Below, one piece after another: positions 33,573 to 42,401 of a DNA stretch of 64,000 bases (its first letter is position 1; each line of letters starts with the position of its first letter). Below the pieces are notes generated by a model. The model was not told the origin of the DNA. It made no database searches and was given only the letters and a program-made list of their open reading frames with translations. Source of the DNA: Pseudomonas faucium (GTDB lineage: Bacteria; Pseudomonadota; Gammaproteobacteria; Pseudomonadales; Pseudomonadaceae); NCBI RefSeq assembly GCF_021602585.1, contig NZ_BQIP01000021.1, positions 42,721-106,720 of the forward strand. The letters run 5' to 3'. A program made the translations under genes and the position numbers.

Positions 33573-34490
33573 TCAATCGACCTGCTTCAACCAATCCTGA
33601 ATCTGCCCCAGTGTCGCCGTGGCCCCGCCACACACCACCACCAGCACGTTCTGGTAGCCGCTCAATGCCTTCGCTTCATAGGCCACCGCCAACGCCGCCC
33701 CGCAGGCAGGCTCCACCAGCACGCGATGATCGTTCAGGAACCGCTCGCACGCTTGCAGCGCCGCACGATCGCTCACCAGCACACTGTGCACCGGGTGCTC
33801 GCGCACGCACACCAACGCCTGGTCTGCCACCCGCTTGGCACCCAGCGAGGTGGCCACCGAAGCGATGCGCTCCAGCTCCACCGAATGGCCCGCCTGCACC
33901 GCCGCGTGCAGCGAAGCGGCGCCTTCGGTCTCTACCGCCAGCACCGGCACATCATGCCAGCCATTGCGCTTGAGGCCTTCGACCACGCCGCTGAGCAGCC
34001 CGCCGCCACCCACCGACAGCAGCACTGCGTCAGGCTTGTAGCCCGCCGCCGCCAGCTCGTCGACCAGGCTGGCATGGCCGGCCCACAGCAGCGGGTCATC
34101 GAAGGGGTGAATGAAGGCATCGTTCGGCCCGACCAGGGTTTGCGCCAGCGCGTTGGCCTCCTGCCAGGAGCTGCCATGCACCACCACCTTGGCGTCTTCC
34201 TGATGCAGCAGCTCCTTGGCCCGCTCGGTGGTGGTTTCAGGCACCACTACCGTTACCGGCACGCCCAGTTTGCGACCGGCATAGGCCACCGCCAGGCCGG
34301 CATTGCCGCCGGAGGAGGAAACGAAATGGCGCGCGCCACGGGCATGGTGGACTTCGCAGGCATGGCCCACGCCACGCAGCTTGAACGAGCCGCAGGGCTG
34401 CAGGGCATCGAGCTTGAGCCAGACCGCACGGCCAGCGGCCAGCGAAAGAGGGCGGGATTCGATCAGGGGGGTGTGGATGTGCAGGGTCAT
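33573..34490 (-). CDS. PLP-dependent threonine/serine dehydratase-like protein
   Basis: 305 aa fold II PLP enzyme. The PLP lysine is Lys37 in QPCGSFKLRG; FVSSSGGNAGLAVAYAGRKL is the substrate/phosphate loop and LLSVGGGGLLSGVVEGLKRN the tetraglycine loop. There is no C-terminal ACT regulatory domain, so it resembles catabolic serine/threonine dehydratases, which deaminate to 2-oxo acids and ammonia. The frame extends far upstream into a repeat element, but the ATG at 34490, after GGAG, is the true start by homology. Confidence 0.88.
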   Translation of the reverse strand: MTLHIHTPLIESRPLSLAAGRAVWLKLDALQPCGSFKLRGVGHACEVHHARGARHFVSSSGGNAGLAVAYAGRKLGVPVTVVVPETTTERAKELLHQEDAKVVVHGSSWQEANALAQTLVGPNDAFIHPFDDPLLWAGHASLVDELAAAGYKPDAVLLSVGGGGLLSGVVEGLKRNGWHDVPVLAVETEGAASLHAAVQAGHSVELERIASVATSLGAKRVADQALVCVREHPVHSVLVSDRAALQACERFLNDHRVLVEPACGAALAVAYEAKALSGYQNVLVVVCGGATATLGQIQDWLKQVD

Positions 34491-34604
34491 CAAGGAGCTC
34501 CACGACGCTTCATTCGGTATGAGCAGAGAGGGCCAATGCTCGAGGGAGGGCTGAATGGTAGCGCGTGTCGCCTGGTGCATGTCGTTGAATTTGTGGTGAT
34601 GTTG

Positions 34605-34826
34605 AAATCGAGCGCCGCCCGCGCGGCGCATCGCGGATAAATCCGCTCCTACATTCATTGCAACGTGCCACGGTCTGTCAGGCCATGGTCGTCCGCTTCT
34701 AGCGCCCGCCGAGAAATCGCGTCGTGCCACCAAGGCTGACAACCATGGCCTATCAGGCATAGGTACGTTGCAACAAATGTGGGAGCGGATTTATCCGCGA
34801 TGCGCCGCGCGGGCGGCGCTCGATTT
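34605..34826. repeat. MITE-like palindromic element, copy A
   Basis: About 222 bp. The left end AAATCGAGCGCCGCCCGCGC is the exact reverse complement of the right end; about 60-bp arms (to GCAACGT) match with few mismatches. Each arm carries a REP-like core GGAGCGGATTTATCCGCGATG. The ~100-bp middle is itself partly symmetric (GGCCATGGTCGTC / GACAACCATGGCC). A second copy (56586-56806) is present in the opposite orientation with about four mismatches in the middle. The small frames inside it (starting MPDRPWLSALV) are not genes. It fills most of the gene-free gap 34491-34855. Confidence 0.85.
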
Positions 34827-34855
34827 ACGCAACGATGCAAACCTCTAGCGAACAA

Positions 34856-36559
34856 TCATCCCAGCGCAGGCGTGCGCGGCGGGATCATGCGGCGCGAGCC
34901 GGTCGACTCGAATGCGGCCGCGAAGCTCAGCAGGTTGTTGTCGCTGTAGGCGCGGCCGGCGAAGGTCAGGCCCACCGGCATGCCGATGTCGGCCATCACG
35001 CCCATCGGCACGGTCACGGTCGGCACGCCCAGGTGGCGGATGGCGAGGTTGCCGTTGGCCACCCAGATCCCGTTGCTCCAGGCGATGTCCGCAGAGGCCG
35101 GGTTGACGTCGGCATCGGCCGGGCCCACGTCGGCCACGGTCGGGAACAGCACGGCGTCCAGGCCCAGGTTGTCCATCCAGTCTTCCAGGTCGAGCTTGCG
35201 GGTCTTCTCCAGGCCGCGCAGGCCGTCGGGCAGGGTTTCGATCTGGTCCCAGGTCTTCAGGCCGCGCTTGGCCATGTTGACGTACTCGTCCATGCCGGCA
35301 GCCAGGTCGTCCTCACGGTTGGGCAGGGTGCCCGGGTCGTGGGGGAAGATCTGCGGGCCATCGACGTCGGCCAGGCGGTTGAGCTTGGGGTCGTCGTTGG
35401 CGCGCAGGAAGTCGTCGAACGCCCAGCCCGACAGCTCCCACAGCTCGTCGTGGAGGAATTCCTTGCTGACGATGCCGCGGTTGTACACGGTGGGTGCGCC
35501 CGGGCGGTCGCCTTCGCAGTTGGACACCAGCGGGAAGTCCACTTCGATGACTTCGGCACCGGCCGCTTCCAGGGCCTGGCGGGCCTGCTGCCACAGGTCG
35601 ATGACGGTGACGCGGGTGTTGATGCGCTGGCCGGTCGGGCCGCCGATGCCCGGTTTTTCCGAAGTGCCGGCCTCAGGGTCGGCATTGATGTACATGCGCG
35701 GCACGCCGAAACGCTTGCCCTTGAGCGAGCTGGCATCGACCGCCAGGTCCAGGTAGGACGCCGGGCGCACCTTCGAGGCGGCCGGGATCGGCACCCACGG
35801 CTGCAGGCGCCACAGGTCGCCACGCGGGTCGGCGTCGTCGGCCACCACCACGTCGAGGATTTCCAGCAGGTCGGCCATGGTCCGGGCATACGGCACCACC
35901 ACGTCCATGGTCGGCGTCAGCGGCCAGTTGCCGCGCACCGAGATCACCCCACGCGAGGGGGTGTAGGCGCACAGGCCGTTGTTCGAGGCAGGGCCACGGC
36001 CGCTGGACCAGGTTTCCTCGGCCAGGCCGAAGGCGCTGAAGCTGGCGGCGGTCGCGGTACCGGCGCCGTTGGAGGAGCCAGAGGCGAACGGCGCGGTCAG
36101 GTAGTTGGCGTTGTACGGGCTTTCGGCGCGGCCATACACGCCGCGCTGCATGCCGCCATTGGCCATCGGCGGCATGTTGGTCTTGCCCAGGCACACGGCA
36201 CCGGCGGCGCGCAGGCGCTCGATGGTGAAGGCGTCGCGCTGGGCCACCAGGTCCTTGAAGGCCGGGCTGCCGGAGGCGGCTGTCAGGCCCTTGACCAGGT
36301 AGCTGTCCTTGGCGGTGTAGGGGATGCCATCCAGTGGGCTCAGCAGCTGGCCCTTGGCGCGGCGGGCGTCGGAAGCCTCGGCTTCTTTCAACGCTTCTGG
36401 GTTGCGCACTACCACGGCGTTCAGGGCGGTGGCGGTATCGGCTCCATCGTAGGCGTCGATACGCGCCTGGTAGGCCTTGACCAGCTCGACCGCCGTCGTG
36501 CGGCCTGCTTCGAGCGCATCGCGCAGCTCGGCAATGGAAACCTCGGTTACCTCGATCAT
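34856..36559 (-). CDS. Amidase signature family hydrolase
   Basis: 567 aa from ATG 36559 (IEVTEVSIAELRDALEAGRT). Catalytic triad of the family is visible: Lys84 in IPYTAKDSY, cis-Ser162/163 in FASGSSNGAG, nucleophile Ser186 in ETWSSGRGPAS. The family's usual GGSSGG/DxxGSIR wording is altered (Glu for the usual Asp just before the nucleophile region). It would hydrolyse a carboxylic amide to acid and ammonia in the cytoplasm. Gene stands alone with no partner transporter; a REP-like sequence separates it from the GST gene. Substrate unknown. Confidence 0.9.
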   Translation of the reverse strand: MIEVTEVSIAELRDALEAGRTTAVELVKAYQARIDAYDGADTATALNAVVVRNPEALKEAEASDARRAKGQLLSPLDGIPYTAKDSYLVKGLTAASGSPAFKDLVAQRDAFTIERLRAAGAVCLGKTNMPPMANGGMQRGVYGRAESPYNANYLTAPFASGSSNGAGTATAASFSAFGLAEETWSSGRGPASNNGLCAYTPSRGVISVRGNWPLTPTMDVVVPYARTMADLLEILDVVVADDADPRGDLWRLQPWVPIPAASKVRPASYLDLAVDASSLKGKRFGVPRMYINADPEAGTSEKPGIGGPTGQRINTRVTVIDLWQQARQALEAAGAEVIEVDFPLVSNCEGDRPGAPTVYNRGIVSKEFLHDELWELSGWAFDDFLRANDDPKLNRLADVDGPQIFPHDPGTLPNREDDLAAGMDEYVNMAKRGLKTWDQIETLPDGLRGLEKTRKLDLEDWMDNLGLDAVLFPTVADVGPADADVNPASADIAWSNGIWVANGNLAIRHLGVPTVTVPMGVMADIGMPVGLTFAGRAYSDNNLLSFAAAFESTGSRRMIPPRTPALG

Positions 36560-36681
36560 GCTTTCACCAAAAATTGTGCAGGTGGGGGCTTTTGCGAGGA
36601 GTGTACAAGAAGGTGCCAGGGGAGGGAGGTTTGCGCGGCAGAAATGGTTTTTTGCAAGGGGGCATTGTCGCCCCGGTGGCG

Positions 36682-36717
36682 GCGGGCTTGCCCCGCGAAA
36701 GGGCCGCAAGGCGGCCC
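36682..36717. repeat. REP-derived hairpin
   Basis: GCGGGCTTGCCCCGCGAAA continues into GGGCCGCAAGGCGGCCCC, a REP head plus a second stem, between the GST and amidase genes. It may also terminate transcription. Confidence 0.6.
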
Positions 36718-36725
36718 CGTTACGC

Positions 36726-37565
36726 TCAGTCCAGGTCCGCCGCGGCATGCCGCTCGGGCACCTGGGTGTCTTCATCGCCCCAGGTGCGGTTGACCCGCGT
36801 GCCGCGTTGCACGGCCGGCCGCTGGGCAATCTCTTCGGCCCAGCGCTGCACCTGTGGGTACTCGTGCACCGCCAGGAACTCCGCCGCGCCATACAGGTTG
36901 CCGCGCACCAGCTGGCCATACCAGGGCCACACGGCAATGTCGGCAATGCTGTATTCGTCGCCACCGAGGTAGCGGCTTTCGGCCAGGCGGCGTTCGAGCA
37001 CATCCAGCTGGCGCTTGGCTTCCATGGTGAAGCGGTTGATGGCGTACTCGAACTTCTCCGGCGCATACACATAGAAGTGGCCGAAGCCACCGCCCAGGTA
37101 CGGCGCCGCGCCCATCTGCCAGAACAACCAGTTCAGGCTTTCGGTGCGTGCGGCAGGGCTCTTGGGCAGGAATGCACCGAACTTTTCGGCCAGGTACAGC
37201 AGGATCGAGCCGGACTCGAACACCCGCACCGGCGGTTCGACGCTGCGGTCGAGCAGGGCGGGGATCTTCGAGTTGGGGTTGACCTGGACGAAGCCGCTGG
37301 AGAACTGGTCGCCCTCACCGATGCGGATCAGCCAGGCATCGTACTCGGCGCCGGCGTGGCCAAGGGCGAGCAGCTCTTCGAGCAGGATGGTGACCTTCAC
37401 GCCGTTGGGCGTGGCCAGTGAATACAGCTGCAAGGGGTGCTTGCCCACCGGCAAGTCCTTGTCGTGGGTGGGGCCTGCGATCGGGCGGTTGATGCTGGCG
37501 AACTGGCCGCCGGACGCCGCGTCGTTGCGCCAGACCTTGGGCGGGACATAGGGGGGCTTGCTCAT
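36726..37565 (-). CDS. yghU: Glutathione S-transferase, YghU type
   Basis: 279 aa with the YghU-specific N-terminal extension (MSKPPYVPPKVWRNDAASGG, FASINRPIAGPTHDKDLPVG) before the thioredoxin-like domain (PLQLYSLATPNGVKVTILLE) and the helical domain (NWLFWQMGAAPYLGGGFGHF, YSIADIAVWPWYG). Uses glutathione or glutathione disulfide; YghU of E. coli is a disulfide-bond reductase with peroxidase activity. The XRE-cupin gene lies 121 bp upstream on the same strand. ATG at 37565. Confidence 0.9.
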   Translation of the reverse strand: MSKPPYVPPKVWRNDAASGGQFASINRPIAGPTHDKDLPVGKHPLQLYSLATPNGVKVTILLEELLALGHAGAEYDAWLIRIGEGDQFSSGFVQVNPNSKIPALLDRSVEPPVRVFESGSILLYLAEKFGAFLPKSPAARTESLNWLFWQMGAAPYLGGGFGHFYVYAPEKFEYAINRFTMEAKRQLDVLERRLAESRYLGGDEYSIADIAVWPWYGQLVRGNLYGAAEFLAVHEYPQVQRWAEEIAQRPAVQRGTRVNRTWGDEDTQVPERHAAADLD

Positions 37566-37686
37566 GCACGAACTCCTTGAATGGCGTGATGCAGACACAT
37601 ACAGACGTTGACCTGCATCTATGCCATGGGTTCGTCGCCCAGCGCAAATGCATTGCGCGCATGGCGCGGATGCGCCGCCAACGCCA

Positions 37687-38289
37687 TCAGAACGTCGGCG
37701 GGGTGATCACCCAGACCACCACGGCGTCCACCTCGCCGGGGTTGCCATAGCGGTGCGGCTCCTGGCTTGAGAAGCTGAAGCTGTCGCCTTCGCTGAGCTG
37801 GAAGTAGCGCTCGCCCACCCACAGCTCGAAACTGCCCGAGAGCAGGTAGCCGGCTTCTTCGCCTTCGTGGCTGTAGCTCTGCTGGCTGTAGGTGCCGGGC
37901 GGAAAGCGTGAATGCAGCATCTCCAGCTGGCGGTTGGGCTGGGGGGTGAGCAACTGGTCGACGATGCCGTCTTCGTAATGCACGCTCAGCCGGCTGTTGC
38001 GCCGCACCACGTAACCCTGGTCTTCGGGGGCGGTGGTGGCTTCGCTGGCGAAGAACCACTGAATGGTCACGCCCAGGCTGCGGGCGATGTTGAACAGCGC
38101 CGGGATCGACGGGTACGACAGGTTGCGCTCGAGCTGGCTGATGTAGCCTGCGGTCAGTTCGCTCTGCGCCGCCAGCTCCGCCAGGGTCATGCCCCGGCGT
38201 TTGCGCAGGCCGCGAATGCGGGTGCCAAGAAACTGCGGCGCGGCGCCGCCGTCTTCGGCGGCGGGCGGGGTCTGGGGCTGCTGGCTCAT
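37687..38289 (-). CDS. XRE-cupin transcriptional regulator
   Basis: 200 aa. N-terminal HTH_3 domain at residues ~22-80 (IRGLRKRRGMTLAELAAQSE, LTAGYISQLERNLSYPSIPA) and C-terminal cupin_2 barrel (EMLHSRFPPGTYSQQSYSHE then GEEAGYLLSGSFELWVGERY). The architecture fits regulators of amine and amino-acid catabolism that sense a small ligand in the cupin. It follows the OYE-like flavoenzyme gene by 39 bp on the same strand, so both are one unit; the large palindrome at 40327-40363 upstream of that unit is the natural candidate for its operator. Confidence 0.92.
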   Translation of the reverse strand: MSQQPQTPPAAEDGGAAPQFLGTRIRGLRKRRGMTLAELAAQSELTAGYISQLERNLSYPSIPALFNIARSLGVTIQWFFASEATTAPEDQGYVVRRNSRLSVHYEDGIVDQLLTPQPNRQLEMLHSRFPPGTYSQQSYSHEGEEAGYLLSGSFELWVGERYFQLSEGDSFSFSSQEPHRYGNPGEVDAVVVWVITPPTF

Positions 38290-38328
38290 GCGCGTCGGTC
38301 CATCGGGAAAGCGGCAGTATGGCCAGCC

Positions 38329-40281
38329 TCAGAGCGCCCAGGCAACTGTCAGGCCATCATGGATCGCCTCCTCGGCGGTGCGCGGCGCCAGGCAGTCGCC
38401 GATGCGCCGCACCTCGACCAGCCCGGCCAGTTCCTCGGCCAGGGTGTCTTGCGGCTGGTGGCCCAGGCACAGCACCAGGGTGTCGATGCCCTCGAAGATC
38501 ATCGGTTCGCCGCTGGCGGTGTGCTGCAGGTACACGGTGTTGTCGTCGCAGCCGTACAAGCGTGCATACGGGGTGATCGGGATGCCCAGGCGATGCAGCT
38601 CGCCGGCCAGCTGGTCGCGCACGTACAGCGGCAAGTTTTCCCCGCAATGGGTGCCATTGACCGCCAGCTGCACCTGGTGGCCATCGCGCACCAGGCGTTC
38701 GGCGATGCCGGGGCCGACCCAGTCGCAGCGCCAGTCCAGTACCATGACCGAACGGCCTGGGGTCACTTCATTGCGCAGCACTTGCCAGGCATCCACCACC
38801 TGCAGTTCGCCGCTGCGTTCGAAGGCCGGCCAGTAGGGCGTCGCGCCGGTGGCGGCGATCACCAGGTCCGGGCGCTCGCGTTCGACCAGGGCGCGATCGA
38901 CCCGCGTATTACGTACCACGCGTACACCCGCCAATTGCATTTCGCGCTGCAGGTTGGTGCTGGCGCCGCCGAACTCGGCGCGCCGGGGCAGCAGTTGCGC
39001 CAGCAGCACCTGGCCGCCGAGCTGCGCGTTGGCTTCATACAACGTGACGTCGTGCCCGCGCGCGGCCGCCACGGCAGCCGCCTTCATGCCGGCAGGGCCG
39101 CCGCCTGCCACCATGATGCGCTTGGGCGCGGTGGTGGGCTTGAGCGTGCCGTACTGCAGCTCGCGCCCTGTTTCCGGATGCTGGATACAGGAGATCGGCA
39201 GGCCCCGGTGGAAGTGGCCGATGCAGGCCTGGTTGCAGGCGATGCAGGCGCGCACGTCCTCCACCTTGCCTTGCTCGGTCTTGCCCGGCATGTCCGGGTC
39301 GCAGATCAGTGCGCGGGTCATGCCGCAGACATCGGCCTGGCCACGGGCCAGGATCAGCTCCGCTTCCTGCGGCTGGTTGATGCGTCCGGTGACGAACAGC
39401 GGGATGTCCAGGCGCTGCTTGAAGGTACCGGCCTCGCGGGCCAGATACGCCGGCGCGATGGCCATCGGCGGCACGATGTGCACGGCGCCGCCGAGCGAGG
39501 CCGAGGTGCCGGCGACGATGTGCAGGTAGTCGAGCTGGCCTTGCAGGGCTTCGGCGGCGGCCAGCGATTCATCTTCGCTCAGGCCCTCGCTGTCGCGCTC
39601 GTCGGCACTGATGCGCAGGCCGACGATAAAGTTTTCGTCGGTGGCCGCGCGCACGGCCTGCAGCACTTCGCGCAAAAAGCGCAGGCGCTGTTCCAGGCCG
39701 CCGTTGTAGCCGTCGCTGCGCAGGTTGACCCGTGGGTTGAGGAACTGCGCCGGCAGGTAGCCATGGCTGGCCACCACTTCGACGCCATCCAGCCCGGCCT
39801 GGTAGAGGCGGCGGGCGGCATCGGCATAGCCCTGGACGATCTCGTCGATCATCGCCTGGTCCAGCGCCCGTGGCATCACCCGGAACCGTTCGTTGGGCAC
39901 GGCCGAAGCCGAGTAGGCGACTGCCAGCAGGCCGTCGGCCGACTCCATGATTTCGCGCCCGGGGTGAAACAGCTGCGACAGCACCACCGTGCCATGGGCA
40001 TGGCACGCCTCGGCCAGGCGCCGGTAGCCGTCGATGCAGGCATCGTCGGTGGCCATCAGCACATGGGAGGTGTAGCGGGCGCTGTCGTGCACCCCGGCCA
40101 CCTGCAGCACGATCAGCCCCACGCCGCCTGCGGCGCGGGCGCTCTGGTAGGCGATGAGCTTGTCGTTGACCAGGTTGTCGCTGGGCAGGCAGGTGTCGTG
40201 GCCGGTGGACATGATGCGGTTCTTCAGGCGCTTGCCACGGATCTGCAAGGGCTCGAACAGGTGAGCGAAGGCGGTCGACAT
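38329..40281 (-). CDS. OYE-like FMN/4Fe-4S/FAD oxidoreductase (2,4-dienoyl-CoA reductase / DgcA type)
   Basis: 650 aa. Residues ~1-370 are an Old-Yellow-Enzyme TIM barrel (FEPLQIRGKRLKNRIMSTGH, GLDGVEVVASHGYLPAQFLN). A 4Fe-4S site follows, with Cys spacing in CIACNQACIGHF and a fourth Cys in ISCIQHPETG. The C-terminal half binds FAD/NAD(P) (RIMVAGGGPAGMKAAAVAAA). Family members include 2,4-dienoyl-CoA reductase, trimethylamine and dimethylglycine dehydrogenases. With an XRE-cupin regulator and divergent PotD-like binding protein and aldolase, an N-methyl or quaternary amine is plausible; that is inference. ATG at 40281. Confidence 0.9.
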   Translation of the reverse strand: MSTAFAHLFEPLQIRGKRLKNRIMSTGHDTCLPSDNLVNDKLIAYQSARAAGGVGLIVLQVAGVHDSARYTSHVLMATDDACIDGYRRLAEACHAHGTVVLSQLFHPGREIMESADGLLAVAYSASAVPNERFRVMPRALDQAMIDEIVQGYADAARRLYQAGLDGVEVVASHGYLPAQFLNPRVNLRSDGYNGGLEQRLRFLREVLQAVRAATDENFIVGLRISADERDSEGLSEDESLAAAEALQGQLDYLHIVAGTSASLGGAVHIVPPMAIAPAYLAREAGTFKQRLDIPLFVTGRINQPQEAELILARGQADVCGMTRALICDPDMPGKTEQGKVEDVRACIACNQACIGHFHRGLPISCIQHPETGRELQYGTLKPTTAPKRIMVAGGGPAGMKAAAVAAARGHDVTLYEANAQLGGQVLLAQLLPRRAEFGGASTNLQREMQLAGVRVVRNTRVDRALVERERPDLVIAATGATPYWPAFERSGELQVVDAWQVLRNEVTPGRSVMVLDWRCDWVGPGIAERLVRDGHQVQLAVNGTHCGENLPLYVRDQLAGELHRLGIPITPYARLYGCDDNTVYLQHTASGEPMIFEGIDTLVLCLGHQPQDTLAEELAGLVEVRRIGDCLAPRTAEEAIHDGLTVAWAL

Positions 40282-40326
40282 GCGGTGCTGCTCCCGTGTT
40301 GTTCTTGTTTTGATCATGAAAGTGTA

Positions 40327-40363
40327 GCGCCAGTAAAAAATCAACTTGTTTTTTTACTGGCGC
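40327..40363. promoter_or_regulatory. Long perfect palindrome in the divergent promoter region
   Basis: GCGCCAGTAAAAAA (40327-40340) and TTTTTTACTGGCGC (40350-40363) are exact inverse complements of 14 bp around a 9-bp centre. It lies in the 171-bp gap between the flavoenzyme (minus) and the PotD-like gene (plus), where no transcription ends, so it reads as an operator rather than a terminator. It is 46 bp from the flavoenzyme ATG and 90 bp from the binding-protein ATG. Confidence 0.6.
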
Positions 40364-40452
40364 CCGACTAGGTTTTTCTCACCCACGCCAGTGGGCATGT
40401 CCTCACAACAACAAGAAAACGGGCCCTTCGGGCACCGGCAGGAGGCAATTCG

Positions 40453-41496
40453 ATGCAGGCATTCCCTCGCAGTACCGGTTTATGTGCAGCGCTGTTGGCC
40501 GTCGGCCTTGGCAGCGCGCAAGCAGCGCCGCAGATGGTCGTGGTCGGCTATGGCGGCGCCGGTCAGAAAGCCCAGGATGTGGCGATCTTCCAGCCTTTCA
40601 GCGCCCAGGACGGCAGCCAGTTGATCCAGAGCGAATACAACGGCGAGATGGCGCGTATCCAGGTGATGGCCGATACCGGCAATGTCGACTGGGATGTGGT
40701 GCAGATCGAAGGGCCGGACCTGGCCCGGGGCTGCGACGAGGGCATCTACGAGCGCCTCGACTGGCAGCGGCTGGGGCACGCCGCCGAACTGATACCCGAT
40801 GCCGCCCAGGCCTGCGGCTCGGCGGCACTGGTGTGGAGCGTGGCGATCGCCTACGACCGCAACAAGCTGGCTGCGGCGCCCGGCTCCTGGGCCGACTTCT
40901 GGGATGTGAAGAAGTACCCGGGCAAGCGCGGCCTGCGCAAGCGCGCGGTGTACAACCTGGAATTCGCCCTGATGGCCGACGGCGTCAAGGTCGATGACGT
41001 GTACAAGGTGCTGTCGACCCCGGCGGGGGTGGATCGAGCCTTCGCCAAGCTCAGCGAACTCAAGCCCTACATCCAGTGGTGGGATGCCGGCGCGCAACCG
41101 GCCCAATGGCTGGCCGCCGGCGACGTGGTGATGACCTCGACCTACAGTGGCCGCATCGCCGTCGCTGCGCAGCAGGGCAGCCCGCTGGCCCTGGTGTGGC
41201 CGGGCAGTTTGTATGGCATGGATTACTGGGCCATCATCAAGGGCTCGAAACATGTCGACCAGGCCAAGCGGCTGATCAGCTATGCCAACCAGCCCGATAC
41301 CCAGGTGCGCTATGTCGAGCAGATTCCCTATGGCCCGACCAACACCCAGGCGGCCGCCAAGCTTGACCCGGCACTGGCCAGCTGGGTGCCGACCTCGCCG
41401 CAGAACCTGCAGGGCGCCCTGGCCATGAACGTCGACTTCTGGGTCGACCATGGCGAGGAGCTGGAGCAGCGGTTCAATGCCTGGGCCAGTAAATGA
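40453..41496 (+). CDS. ABC transporter substrate-binding protein, PotD/spermidine-putrescine type
   Basis: 347 aa with signal peptide (MQAFPRSTGLCAALLAVGLG SAQA) after a strong GGAGG site. Mature part: MVVVGYGGAGQKAQDVAIFQ, DVVQIEGPDLARGCDEGIYE, WSVAIAYDRNKLAAAPGSWA and IKGSKHVDQAKRLISYANQP, as in PotD/PotF-like proteins for polyamines and related amines. There is no permease or ATPase gene in the window, so it is an orphan. Downstream aldolase is 17 bp away, so the two genes form an operon. Confidence 0.88.
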   Translation: MQAFPRSTGLCAALLAVGLGSAQAAPQMVVVGYGGAGQKAQDVAIFQPFSAQDGSQLIQSEYNGEMARIQVMADTGNVDWDVVQIEGPDLARGCDEGIYERLDWQRLGHAAELIPDAAQACGSAALVWSVAIAYDRNKLAAAPGSWADFWDVKKYPGKRGLRKRAVYNLEFALMADGVKVDDVYKVLSTPAGVDRAFAKLSELKPYIQWWDAGAQPAQWLAAGDVVMTSTYSGRIAVAAQQGSPLALVWPGSLYGMDYWAIIKGSKHVDQAKRLISYANQPDTQVRYVEQIPYGPTNTQAAAKLDPALASWVPTSPQNLQGALAMNVDFWVDHGEELEQRFNAWASK

Positions 41497-41513
41497 GTGA
41501 AGGATGACCAACC

Positions 41514-42269
41514 ATGAGCACTGCTGAACAATCGTTGCGCGAGCAATTGGCCGCCTGTTACCGGCTGATCGCTCACTTTCGCATGTCGGACCTGATCTTC
41601 ACCCACATCTCGGTGCGCCTGCCGGGGCCGGAGCATCATTTCCTGATCAACCCCTACGGCCTTCTGTTCGACGAGATCACGGCCTCCAGCCTGGTCAAGA
41701 TCGACCTGCAGGGCAGGCCGGTGGAGCCGACCCCGCACCCGGTCAACCCGGCCGGCTTCGTCATCCACAGCGCCATCCACGGCGCCCGCGAGGACGCCCA
41801 GTGCGTGCTGCACACCCATACCCGCGCGGGCTGTGCGGTGGCGGCGCTGGAGTGCGGGTTGCTGGCGGTGAACCAGATTTCCATGGAGTTCTACGGCAAG
41901 GTGGCCTACCACGCCTACGAGGGCATCGCCCTGGACATGGACGAGCAGCAGCGGCTGGTGGCGGACCTGGGCGACAAGCCGGTGATGATCCTGCGCAACC
42001 ACGGCCTGCTGACCACCGGGCGCAACGTGGCCGAGGCGTTCCTGCGCATGTACTACCTGGAGAAGGCCTGCGAGATCCAGCTGGCGGCGCAGAGTGCCGG
42101 GCAACTGGTGCTGCCGGCGGCAGAGGTGTGCGCGCACACCGAGCGGCAGTTCAACGAGCCGGCGCGGGGGCTCAAGCAAGGCGAGCTGACCGACCCGGAT
42201 GCCCTGCAGCTGGCCTGGGCGGCGTTGCTGCGGATGCTCGACAGAACGGCGCCGGATTATCGCAACTGA
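41514..42269 (+). CDS. Class II aldolase/adducin family protein
   Basis: 251 aa. The metal-binding histidines of this family are visible: LHTHTRAGCAVAALECGL for the first two and RNHGLLTTGRNVAEAFLRMY for the third, with FRMSDLIFTHISVRLPG near the N-terminus. Members cleave or rearrange C-C bonds in sugar and hydroxy-acid metabolism; several in amine catabolic loci have no fixed function. The frame starts at ATG 41514 after AAGGA, 17 bp after the binding-protein gene. Confidence 0.88.
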   Translation: MSTAEQSLREQLAACYRLIAHFRMSDLIFTHISVRLPGPEHHFLINPYGLLFDEITASSLVKIDLQGRPVEPTPHPVNPAGFVIHSAIHGAREDAQCVLHTHTRAGCAVAALECGLLAVNQISMEFYGKVAYHAYEGIALDMDEQQRLVADLGDKPVMILRNHGLLTTGRNVAEAFLRMYYLEKACEIQLAAQSAGQLVLPAAEVCAHTERQFNEPARGLKQGELTDPDALQLAWAALLRMLDRTAPDYRN

Positions 42270-42310
42270 TTCCAACCTCTGGACCAAGCAGCAAGGCCTG
42301 CTGCAGAACT

Positions 42311-42380
42311 TGTGGGAGCCGGCTTGCCGGCGATAGGGCCTGACTGTGCTGGCCTCATCGCCGGCAAGCCGGCTCCCACA
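42311..42380. repeat. Inverted REP pair (REPIN)
   Basis: REP 42311-42340 (plus) and REP 42353-42380 (minus) between the convergent aldolase and NCS1 permease genes. Confidence 0.85.
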
Positions 42381-42401
42381 GCGACTCTGGAAGCCCAGGG
42401 C

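Noticed and set aside
36560-37090. N-terminal extension of the amidase frame
   Set aside because: The extension runs through the neighbouring GST gene in the wrong frame; homology and start context place the ATG at 36559.
37912-40371. 819-codon open frame on the plus strand
   Set aside because: Antisense shadow of the OYE-like flavoenzyme and XRE-cupin genes; composition dominated by Gln, His and Gly with no domain.
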